Assembly (NCBI GenBank): GCA_013373425.1
Contig: JABXHW010000017.1
Location: 1-64,000 of the forward strand
Length of the DNA: 64,000 nucleotides
Source: Flavobacteriia bacterium
GTDB lineage: Bacteria > Bacteroidota > Bacteroidia > Flavobacteriales > Schleiferiaceae
Direction: 5' to 3'
The translations under genes were made by a program, and so were the position numbers. Shown one piece after another: positions 56,392-64,000 of this stretch (positions are counted from its first letter, which is position 1; every line of letters begins with the position of its first letter). The notes beneath the pieces were generated by a model. It saw only the letters and a program-made list of their open reading frames with translations, did no database searches and was not told the origin of the DNA.

Positions 56392-59300
56392 CTATTCTCG
56401 AATCAGTCGATGGACGGTGGTCCATCCCGACTCGGAGGTGATTCTCAACATGTATACTCCCGGAGGCACGGCGGAGAGGTCAACCACTTGATGATTCGCA
56501 CCTTCCACTGCATGGGTTGTGGCGATCATCTTTCCAGCGATGCTGGTTACGGTAAGTTCTACATCGTTCCAATCTATTTCCTCGGATGAAACGTAGAAGA
56601 TGCCCGAAGATGGGTTAGGGTAAACGCTGAGCGAACTCGCCATCTCTTCTTGGATGCTAATGTTACTTACCACCCAGAAAGATTGTGATACAATTTCCCT
56701 ACACCCAGAGGTATCCTCCGCATCCAATGTAACCTGGAACACTCCTGTGTTGAGGTACGTATGCATCGGATTCTGAATCGTCGATAAGTTGCCATCACCG
56801 AAGTACCATGTCCACTTGCTTGCCGTCAAACTGCTATCACTAAATGTGATTGGAGTATTGATATACAAGGTGTCATCTACCACTGTAGCCCCGTTCATTT
56901 CAGTGCCAAACCCAACATAGAATGGATTTACGGTCACGTACTTCGTGAGTGTATCGAAACCAGAATTGTTCGACACCGTCAGAAGTACTCGGTACGTACC
57001 CGGTCTTTCATATGAGTGCGTTGGGTTTGGAGCTTGTGAGAAGTTGCCATCTCCAAACTGCCAGTGATAGCTTGTTACTGTCCCTTGTGAGTGATCGGAG
57101 AACAAGACCTGACCATCACATGGATCAATGATTCCGTAATTCCAATCGGCTGTCGGACGAGCCGTTGCGGTAGCATTCACACAGAAAGACTGCGACCCTA
57201 CATTGGTCACAACAGTCATGTTTGCTGAGTACGTTGCTGGCGACGTTGGCACAAAGCTCACGGTCACGAGGAGGCTATCATTCGCCGGCACCGAGAAAAT
57301 CTTCGGCGAAGCTTTGAAGACACTGCTCGTAGAAGTGATGTTCGTAACGTTCATTGCCTGACATCCATCGTTCACCACCCAAATAGTAGCCACGCTCGTG
57401 TCGTTAATTTGAGTCGTTGCGATGGCCAAGCAAGTATCCGATAAGCGGAGTTCAGCTTCATCTCTCACATCAAAAATGATTGGAACCACCTTATGAGGTT
57501 GAGTCGGATCATTCGTGAGAATGTTCATATCCGTGGTGTAGATACCTGTAGTTAGGTTGGTCGCCGTAAAGATGAGGTTCTTGTTTACGCTTGATCCGAT
57601 TCCCAAGGTACCAGTGGTAAGCGATGGGAAGGCCAACCACGACGGCAGTCCATAGTTATAGATTTGAACCTGCACCTCGTGGAAGTTGGTATAAGCTGAG
57701 GTGTATGTTACGTAGTTCGAATTCTGAACCGTCATCGCCAAAGTACCATCCGAAAGGAAGGTATTAACGTTCGCTCCAGTTATCACAAACGTAGCAGTAT
57801 CCGCAGTGCCATAAGTAGTGTACGTATTGTAAGTATTCCCAATGGTTACCCCCTCCACATTCAACGTTACATACTCGTTGTAGCTATCAAAATCCCCCTG
57901 ATAAATAACGGTCACTACAATCGAATCAGCGGAAGTCAGTGTATTGCTAAACGAATGACTCGTTGTCGCATAATTCGCAGTGTAGGCAGTATAACTCGTG
58001 TCAGATTGATAGTTCCCGAAGAAGATGTCGTACGTCATCGCTCCTTGACCGGTATTCGCAATAGCATACCTCTCAATTCCAAAATTGTCGCACTTATTCA
58101 TTATCACCTCGAGTGTATCTGAAGCGGTCGATAACACTGGTGCACCCAATCCTTTTCCAGAAACACAAAGTCCAAGTGTATCGCTGAGCGCGAAGAAGTT
58201 CAATGTATCGTTCTGTAGTCCCATAGTGCTCGGCGCGTATGAAATCGCCACTGCCATTGAGTCTCCTGGAGCGATACGAATCGGCAAGCCACTCGCAATC
58301 GCAAAGTCGCCGCTTGTGCTGCCATAGGAACCTACGTGAAGTGTATCACATCCAAGGTTGTACACCATAGTAGTATCGTAGGCGGTAAGACCAACAATCA
58401 GCGAGTCAAAATCAACACAAGCACTCGACAATCCCAATTCAGCTTCACCAGCCAAATCTAGAACGAATGGCACTTCAACTACAGGGTAGCTCGGGTCATT
58501 GGTTCGGATAGTCATCGTTCCGTTGTGTCTTCCATTTGGCAATCCAGAAGCGAGCATGACGATGCCAAATGAAGAAGAATCATTCATCTGTGCACTGTCC
58601 TGAGCAGTGGTTGCATACGCCCAATCTATCGTATTCTTAGAATGCATATAGTTGATTGCATTTGCCAAGCCCAACTGAAGATCGGTGTTGAAATAGTAGA
58701 AGTCGTATCCGTAATAAAGCACCTCTCCTGCTCCGTAGCTATCCTCAGCTACTGTATGGAAGCCTGTACTGTAAGCGTATCCAAGAACATTTACTGTCGG
58801 AGAAGTGAAGCTATTGCTGCGAATCAAGCCTGTATTCACGAAAGCACTCGTATTCGTTCCAGCAAAAACTGGGTGATTCGGGTCGGTGATATTTAGATAA
58901 GTCGGCGCCGAAGTCGTCGTAGACGAATGTGGCATCAATCCAAATAAAGTTGAACCAGAGTTGGCTAGAATCACAACCTTTCCTCCGCTAGACACATAAT
59001 TCTGAATCACCGGTGTGAAAGCAGAAACTTGAGACGTCAGCAAGTACTCCATTTCAGGAATCAACAAAACATCTGCATTGGCCAAGTCATTGCTCAAAGC
59101 GGTAGCCGTCTGCGCAACCGACTCAATCACATTCGCATTGGCGAAATACGTTGAGATTACCGTCATGGTATATGGATACTCTCTCGATGCATCGGCACCC
59201 GTCTTAAGCACCGTTAAGTTGAGTGCCTGACCTGAAGATTGAAGTGAGTCTACCGTAAAGTGTAGTGTGCTCAATCCACCCAAGTTCGATACGTTGATCG

Positions 59301-62277
59301 GTACATAAATCGAGTCAGAACAATCGGTGGTGGAAACGTAAATCGAATCTGGAGTGACATCGAAATTTGGAGCACCAATTCCCAAGGCTGTTAAGCAGAT
59401 GGTCTGAACCGTGTCGTTATTTGCCACGCTGATGGTATCAGAATAAGTCCCAACCAAAGTGGAATTGAAGGTAATTCTGATGTAGGTGCTGTCGCCAGGC
59501 CCCACAGTGGTTGTATCGCTTGTCGCCGTAAAATCAGGATGCGTAGAATTGAACCCGGTGAGATTCAAATCGGCACAACCACTGTTGTACACCAAGACAG
59601 AATCCTGAATCGTGTTTCCATTAATTACATTACCAAAATCGACACAACCCGATTGAACCAAATTGATGGTCGGAGCTCCATTTACAGTGATATTGACGTT
59701 GCGAATGAGGTATTGCTGATTTGGGTCATTCACCTCGATTACTAATGGATAGTTGTACACCCCTGTAACGAGATCTGCAATGTGGACAGTTGCGTTCACC
59801 CAAATACTATCACCTGGAGTAACTGTACCGGAAGAAGGGTTGAATGTAAACCGACTGTTGACCCCTTTAATCTCGAAATCGTCGACGATGTAGTTGTCGA
59901 TGGTAGAGCTCGAGTAAGAAGTTTGACGGAATCTAACTTGAACGTTGCCCGTAACAGGGATGTGATATGAGAAGTACTGTGCAGTCGTATTATACGATGA
60001 TACAAAGCCAAGGTTGTACCAAGTAAACCCATTCGTTGAATACTCGATGTAGAGTGTTTCTGATCCGTCCGGATCCTCACAGTTTGTACTTGAGAAACCT
60101 GGAATCGCCCAGAAGGTCACCGAGTCATTTCCCGTACTGTTGAAAGCTGTAGTTGTTGCATAACGGTTACTACCTGTGAATGCCAACGAATTCGATCCGC
60201 TATTCGTCCAACAGTTTGGTCCAATCACATTTGAACCTATACTTTGCCAAATAGAGCTCGGAGTTGTTCCCGCTTCAAAGTCATCTGCGAAGAGTGAACC
60301 CGAAAGCGCCTGCCAAGTGAGGTTAGCTGTACCATCGTTGTGGACGTAAAACCCGAAGTTCAAACTGTCGTTACAACCGTTAGAAACCAGGTTCAACGTT
60401 GTAGTATCCATTCTGCCAATCGGCGAAGCCAAGCCAGTACCGGTAATGCAGACCGATGTGTTGGTTGCGTTGTTATCGAAATAGATGGTATCTGAATAAG
60501 CGCCAATCGTGTTAGGACTGATATCAACAAACACCCAAGCCGTATCGAATGGTGGCACTATGAGTTGAGACACATCCGTTGTAATATCCGCATTAGTACT
60601 AGCGATGCTTGAGATGTTCAATGAGTCACATCCCGCATTGATAACACGAATCGAGTCTTGGTAGGACTGTGAAGTGAAAACACTGCCGAAGTTGATACAT
60701 GATTTATCTAAAGCGATGCTCGGTGCTCCCGTCACATCCACCACAAATGGAATGTACTTTACGCTATCAGCTCCTGAGGCATTTGTGCGCAAAACCACTT
60801 CGTAGTTGTACACGCCACTCGTCATGCCTGCGGTATTGATTGAAGCGTTGATACTTGCGCTGTTGCCAGCCGTCAACTGACCAGAGCTTGACGATAAAGT
60901 AAGTGGTTCAGGATATACTGTTCCGACCTTGATATCGTCAAATCCTGTGATTGCCGCTGAGGTCCCCGTCCATGCCGAGAAGTGACGAACACTTGAAATA
61001 AAGTTATTGTAGAAAGTGATATTGGAAGCGATGAGGTTACCATCCTGATATAAGTCGAAGGTTTTAGCGCTCCAATCGATATTTTTAATCTCAATGTGAC
61101 TCCAAGTATTGGTAGTCATTGTGAGATAGTAAGTTGTAGTTCCTGTGTAAACGCGCAAGCTGTTATAGCGCAGATAGAAAAACACCATACGCCCCGCATT
61201 CGGGTTAGCTGGATCTTCATTCACACCAGCATAGCCTTGATATGACGTGTAGTTTACAGGATTGATGTAGAAGGACACTTCATTAGGTTGAGCAGACGGG
61301 AAAGTCGCATTCACCCCGGCGTCATAACCAGTAGCACCTGATAACTGCATGTATGTATTTCCCGAAGGAGCAGATCCCACAACCCTACTTGCTGCAAATG
61401 AGCTGCTAGCATTAGGAGAAACGGAAAATGCACCAAACGAAGATTCAAAATTCTCGTTAAGTGCAAATGGCGGAGGAGGTGGAAGTTCTCTACTCTCCAA
61501 TGAATATCCCAAAGTAGATGAAGTGCTCGAAATTGTGAAGGAGTTACTAGCTACTCCACCGCAGCTCACAGAGGTGTACAGCGAATCAGGGCTCACACTG
61601 TATATCGGATTCCCTTGAACGGTAATCGTTTGCGTCGCGGTGTCGGATGAACCTGTGCAGCCCGTAATAATCAGTTGAACTTGGTATGTTCCTGAAGTAG
61701 TATAAGTGTGTGTTGGGTTGAACTTTGAGGATGTAGTTCCATCGCCAAAATCCCATGAAGCTGAAGCAGCCCCAGTTGATGTACTGGTAAATGATACTGG
61801 CCAATTCAATGGAGGAGTAGAAACGCTAGTGGAGAAAGAAGCCACCGGCGCACCAGTAGCCCCATTCGTCCAATTCATCGCGAATCCACTACTGGTAACG
61901 GAACCGTCTGATGAGAAGATAATGGTTGCCGCTCCACTGGGGATGGTGATGCTGTTACCTCCGCTAGGTAACGAAGACCCTCTTTGGTCGACGATAAGTG
62001 AACCTGAAGTTCCAATGCCGTCGTATATACGAACTCTGTCGCAGCAGCTTTCTGTTTGAAAAGCGGTGAAGGTTACCGAAAGATTCGGACCTGGAGGATC
62101 GAGATAGAAAGTTCCGTAGGATGAATTCGAGTAATTACCCGAAGGACCTGCATGGTCGTAAAGTGTTCCTGTGCAAGCAGATGAGGAGTCAATACCCGAG
62201 TAAGGCATATTCACTTGCGCAAGCAGTGTCAAGTTACCCAAGATGAAGAAGGCACTTGTAGCGAGAGCTCTTAGCAT
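56392..62277 (-). CDS. Giant multidomain secreted protein (CUB, PKD, Hydin repeats, T9SS A)
   Basis: 1961 residues. Signal peptide, then a CUB-like domain (residues about 30-140, ESCCDRVRIYDG), a PKD domain (ASWDFGDGTTSSKFNPTHTY), a LamG-like/Ig segment, then at least four ASPM/SPD-2/Hydin-type 'choice-of-anchor' repeats (CINFGSVFTSQSYQDSIRV, CVDFGNVINGNTIQDSVLV, CVDFDSLIVGLTAYDTTMV and others). Between two repeats is a segment of about 200 residues with DVLLIPEMEYLL and SSGGKVVILANSG that looks like a GATase-like Rossmann domain. Two more PKD domains precede the type A sorting domain (VYPNPSSGIFYVSSEE). Likely a large surface adhesin; the insert's role is unknown. Confidence 0.88.
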   Translation of the reverse strand: MLRALATSAFFILGNLTLLAQVNMPYSGIDSSSACTGTLYDHAGPSGNYSNSSYGTFYLDPPGPNLSVTFTAFQTESCCDRVRIYDGIGTSGSLIVDQRGSSLPSGGNSITIPSGAATIIFSSDGSVTSSGFAMNWTNGATGAPVASFSTSVSTPPLNWPVSFTSTSTGAASASWDFGDGTTSSKFNPTHTYTTSGTYQVQLIITGCTGSSDTATQTITVQGNPIYSVSPDSLYTSVSCGGVASNSFTISSTSSTLGYSLESRELPPPPPFALNENFESSFGAFSVSPNASSSFAASRVVGSAPSGNTYMQLSGATGYDAGVNATFPSAQPNEVSFYINPVNYTSYQGYAGVNEDPANPNAGRMVFFYLRYNSLRVYTGTTTYYLTMTTNTWSHIEIKNIDWSAKTFDLYQDGNLIASNITFYNNFISSVRHFSAWTGTSAAITGFDDIKVGTVYPEPLTLSSSSGQLTAGNSASINASINTAGMTSGVYNYEVVLRTNASGADSVKYIPFVVDVTGAPSIALDKSCINFGSVFTSQSYQDSIRVINAGCDSLNISSIASTNADITTDVSQLIVPPFDTAWVFVDISPNTIGAYSDTIYFDNNATNTSVCITGTGLASPIGRMDTTTLNLVSNGCNDSLNFGFYVHNDGTANLTWQALSGSLFADDFEAGTTPSSIWQSIGSNVIGPNCWTNSGSNSLAFTGSNRYATTTAFNSTGNDSVTFWAIPGFSSTNCEDPDGSETLYIEYSTNGFTWYNLGFVSSYNTTAQYFSYHIPVTGNVQVRFRQTSYSSSTIDNYIVDDFEIKGVNSRFTFNPSSGTVTPGDSIWVNATVHIADLVTGVYNYPLVIEVNDPNQQYLIRNVNITVNGAPTINLVQSGCVDFGNVINGNTIQDSVLVYNSGCADLNLTGFNSTHPDFTATSDTTTVGPGDSTYIRITFNSTLVGTYSDTISVANNDTVQTICLTALGIGAPNFDVTPDSIYVSTTDCSDSIYVPINVSNLGGLSTLHFTVDSLQSSGQALNLTVLKTGADASREYPYTMTVISTYFANANVIESVAQTATALSNDLANADVLLIPEMEYLLTSQVSAFTPVIQNYVSSGGKVVILANSGSTLFGLMPHSSTTTSAPTYLNITDPNHPVFAGTNTSAFVNTGLIRSNSFTSPTVNVLGYAYSTGFHTVAEDSYGAGEVLYYGYDFYYFNTDLQLGLANAINYMHSKNTIDWAYATTAQDSAQMNDSSSFGIVMLASGLPNGRHNGTMTIRTNDPSYPVVEVPFVLDLAGEAELGLSSACVDFDSLIVGLTAYDTTMVYNLGCDTLHVGSYGSTSGDFAIASGLPIRIAPGDSMAVAISYAPSTMGLQNDTLNFFALSDTLGLCVSGKGLGAPVLSTASDTLEVIMNKCDNFGIERYAIANTGQGAMTYDIFFGNYQSDTSYTAYTANYATTSHSFSNTLTSADSIVVTVIYQGDFDSYNEYVTLNVEGVTIGNTYNTYTTYGTADTATFVITGANVNTFLSDGTLAMTVQNSNYVTYTSAYTNFHEVQVQIYNYGLPSWLAFPSLTTGTLGIGSSVNKNLIFTATNLTTGIYTTDMNILTNDPTQPHKVVPIIFDVRDEAELRLSDTCLAIATTQINDTSVATIWVVNDGCQAMNVTNITSTSSVFKASPKIFSVPANDSLLVTVSFVPTSPATYSANMTVVTNVGSQSFCVNATATARPTADWNYGIIDPCDGQVLFSDHSQGTVTSYHWQFGDGNFSQAPNPTHSYERPGTYRVLLTVSNNSGFDTLTKYVTVNPFYVGFGTEMNGATVVDDTLYINTPITFSDSSLTASKWTWYFGDGNLSTIQNPMHTYLNTGVFQVTLDAEDTSGCREIVSQSFWVVSNISIQEEMASSLSVYPNPSSGIFYVSSEEIDWNDVELTVTSIAGKMIATTHAVEGANHQVVDLSAVPPGVYMLRITSESGWTTVHRLIRE

Positions 62278-62298
62278 GTTTCAGTTTTTATAGTCAGG

Positions 62299-62306
62299 CA
62301 AAAGTA
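62299..62306 (-). promoter_or_regulatory. -7 promoter element of the 1961-residue gene
   Basis: TACTTTTG on the minus strand, full match to TAnnTTTG, 21 bp ahead of the start at 62277. The rest of 62307-62468 shows nothing I can assign. Confidence 0.55.
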
Positions 62307-62468
62307 GTTCAGAAATGAGTAGGTTTCGTTTCGCATATGTGAATTCTCTCATTCTCACGCAGTAAGGTTTCAATTATCGTTCCACGATTGATTAGACAGA
62401 AAGAGCCCGAGAGCCGACATGATTGCGATAATTTTCTTAATTTCTTGGCTTACTTTAAACTTGAAATC

Positions 62469-63218
62469 ATGCGCTCTCTCCTATTACTACTCTCACTAGT
62501 GTTCATCGCTTGCGGTACGGATGAACCCGGGAAAACCCTCAATCAAGTAAAAGCTGGTCAACAGTCGGGAATGACAGTCACCAATGTGGGCGACACGATT
62601 TACTACGTCGGTAATCAAAATTCTTATACAATTGATGTCTTTGGAGACAATTCCCAAGAGATTAAAATCCAGCTTATACCCTACAACGTGATTACCTGCG
62701 TGGATCCAAAGGCTCTCTTGATCAGCAACACCGTTGAATTTGATAAGCTCAACCAGGTTTATCACCCTTTTAAGGATTCAATTGTCACCACTCCACAATG
62801 GGACCCCAACCAGAACATGTACTTGTCACAAGTGAATGTCGCCTGGCTCTGCAATGATCCCGTAAACGGAAGTCCAGTGAACTACACTAATCTCAGTTTG
62901 TGGGACAATCATACTTCATCACTTTCCTCGAACTGGATGAAGTTGAACAACGGCCAAGAAAACCTCCTACCCGAAGGTGGACTGAACCTACCGTACTCAC
63001 GAACCATTCAAGACACGATTTACAAGATTTACGATTCTAAGAATCCACCTAACTGTGGCGCTACCTTCCACGGGAATGAGCGCGCTTACTTCATGTTCAA
63101 GGCCACGAAGTCAAATCAAGAATACATTGGTTGGATCCTCGTTCGCAAAAAATTCGGGAACTCCGATTATGTGTACATCGACTCATGGGCGATAAGTGAA
63201 GCACCTATTCAGAATTAA
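62469..63218 (+). CDS. Lipoprotein of unknown function
   Basis: 249 residues from the ATG at 62469; an upstream in-frame ATG at 62388 would bury the signal peptide. Lipobox VFIAC with the modified cysteine at residue 15. The mature part is beta-rich with four cysteines, some likely paired (VITCVDPKA, WLCNDPV, PPNCGATF). No family recognised. A weak hairpin (ACCACA/TGTGGT, 63219-63239) follows the stop. Confidence 0.75.
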   Translation: MRSLLLLLSLVFIACGTDEPGKTLNQVKAGQQSGMTVTNVGDTIYYVGNQNSYTIDVFGDNSQEIKIQLIPYNVITCVDPKALLISNTVEFDKLNQVYHPFKDSIVTTPQWDPNQNMYLSQVNVAWLCNDPVNGSPVNYTNLSLWDNHTSSLSSNWMKLNNGQENLLPEGGLNLPYSRTIQDTIYKIYDSKNPPNCGATFHGNERAYFMFKATKSNQEYIGWILVRKKFGNSDYVYIDSWAISEAPIQN

Positions 63219-63270
63219 ACCACAATTATTTAGTGTGGTCATTTGAAAGGAACTTGCGACCTTTGCGGCC

Positions 63271-64000
63271 ATGCAAAATGAAGAGAAAAAAGCGAAACGC
63301 TTGTCGAAGGACTCCCTTCGTCAGATTTTCAAGCTTTATGAATATATCCGACCATTCCGCGGGGTCTTCCTCATCGGAATGGTCTTTTTGGTTTTATCGT
63401 CACTTTCAAACTTGGCGCTTCCTATGCTCTTAGGTGAGTTGCTAGATCGGGAGAACGAAACGGTAAACCTTGAGAATATCAATGAAATTGGACTTATGCT
63501 TGTGGGCTTGCTCATTGCTCAAGCGGTGTTCAGCTATGGAAGAGTTCGCACATTCGTGTACGTGACTGAGAATGCGCTGGCTAAGCTCCGTCAGGTGACC
63601 TACCAACATCTCATAAGGTTGCCTATTCAGTTCTTCAACCAAAGAAGAGTTGGGGAGCTGAATTCTCGAATCTCAAGCGACATTACTCAGTTGCAGGAGA
63701 CGATGACCACTACGCTTGCAGAATTCGTCAGACAATTAATCATTATTATCGGAGGTATCACTTTGATGGTTATAACCTCTTGGAAGTTGGCGCTATTCAC
63801 ATTGGCTATTCTTCCTCCAATGGTATTGATAGCTGTTTTCTTCGGAAGGTTTATTAGAAAGTACTCTAAGAAGTTTCAAGCTGAAGTGGCCGAAAGCAAC
63901 ACCATTGTTGAAGAGAGCCTGCAGGGTATATATAATGTGAAGGCTTTTGCAAACGAGTTCTTAGAAATTACTCGATATCGCAAGAAGACCGATGAAGTTG
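63271..64000 (+). CDS. MsbA-type ABC exporter, 3' end outside the window
   Basis: 243 codons visible. A basic, cytoplasmic N-terminus (MQNEEKKAKRLSKDSLRQ) leads into the transmembrane half of a type IV (MsbA-like) ABC exporter: FLIGMVFLVLSSLSNLALPMLLGELLD, LRQVTYQHLIRLPIQFFNQRRVGELNSRISSD and NTIVEESLQGIYNVKAFANE are typical. The ATPase half is beyond position 64000. An element with a TTTG core sits 5 bp before the ATG. Lipid A, lipid or peptide export cannot be told apart from this half. Confidence 0.9.
   Translation, partial: MQNEEKKAKRLSKDSLRQIFKLYEYIRPFRGVFLIGMVFLVLSSLSNLALPMLLGELLDRENETVNLENINEIGLMLVGLLIAQAVFSYGRVRTFVYVTENALAKLRQVTYQHLIRLPIQFFNQRRVGELNSRISSDITQLQETMTTTLAEFVRQLIIIIGGITLMVITSWKLALFTLAILPPMVLIAVFFGRFIRKYSKKFQAEVAESNTIVEESLQGIYNVKAFANEFLEITRYRKKTDEV

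Overview
The window reads as chromosomal DNA of a marine-type member of the Bacteroidota, most likely Flavobacteriales (Cryomorphaceae/Schleiferiaceae-like). This is inferred from several independent marks: secreted proteins ending in type IX secretion (T9SS) sorting domains of both type A and type B (gliding-motility C-terminal, CHU_C), a carB of about 950 codons lacking the C-terminal MGS domain, a DUF4834 gene behind carB, near absence of Shine-Dalgarno sequences, and repeated Bacteroidota -7 promoter elements (TAnnTTTG) very close to start codons. No phage, IS element, CRISPR array, tRNA or rRNA was seen.

Layout. 1-17.9 kb: partial mdh, a beta-propeller lipoprotein, gyrB, an outer-membrane barrel overlapping a large TPR protein, ftsE-like ABC ATPase with a GT2 glycosyltransferase, a GT4 glycosyltransferase, a tiny membrane peptide, queA, a secreted propeller-like protein, a PAP2 phosphatase, an exonuclease/endonuclease/phosphatase family protein and an Omp28-like lipoprotein. 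18-28.4 kb: a housekeeping block on the minus strand (rlmH, holA, TonB-dependent receptor, pyrG, yidC) with nadC and a BrkB/YihY membrane protein divergent from it, then a DUF6263-like protein. 28.5-31.5 kb: a DUF2147 protein and a LamG/T9SS-B protein.

31.6-47.5 kb is the most distinctive part: a glycan-assembly region with three GT families' worth of glycosyltransferases (two GT4, one GT2), a cytoplasmic-looking heparinase II/III-like protein, a NodB-like deacetylase, an AsnB-type amidotransferase, a flippase, a YfhO-type multispanning protein and four separate, mutually divergent sulfotransferases, arranged in short operons of alternating strand. The best reading is synthesis and export of a sulfated (and perhaps amidated and deacetylated) surface polysaccharide. 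Two paralogous LamG/T9SS-B secreted proteins sit immediately on either side of this region.

49-64 kb: DUF4834-carB and rpmH, an SDR dehydrogenase, a 2OG-Fe(II) oxygenase, a kelch/T9SS-A protein, a small outer-membrane barrel, a 1961-residue multidomain secreted protein (CUB, PKD, Hydin-type repeats, a GATase-like insert, T9SS-A), a lipoprotein and the 5' part of an MsbA-type ABC exporter.

Intergenic DNA is short (never above 300 bp) but not featureless: several gaps hold degenerate 7-8 bp phased repeats whose unit differs from locus to locus, strong bidirectional hairpin terminators, and the -7 promoter elements.
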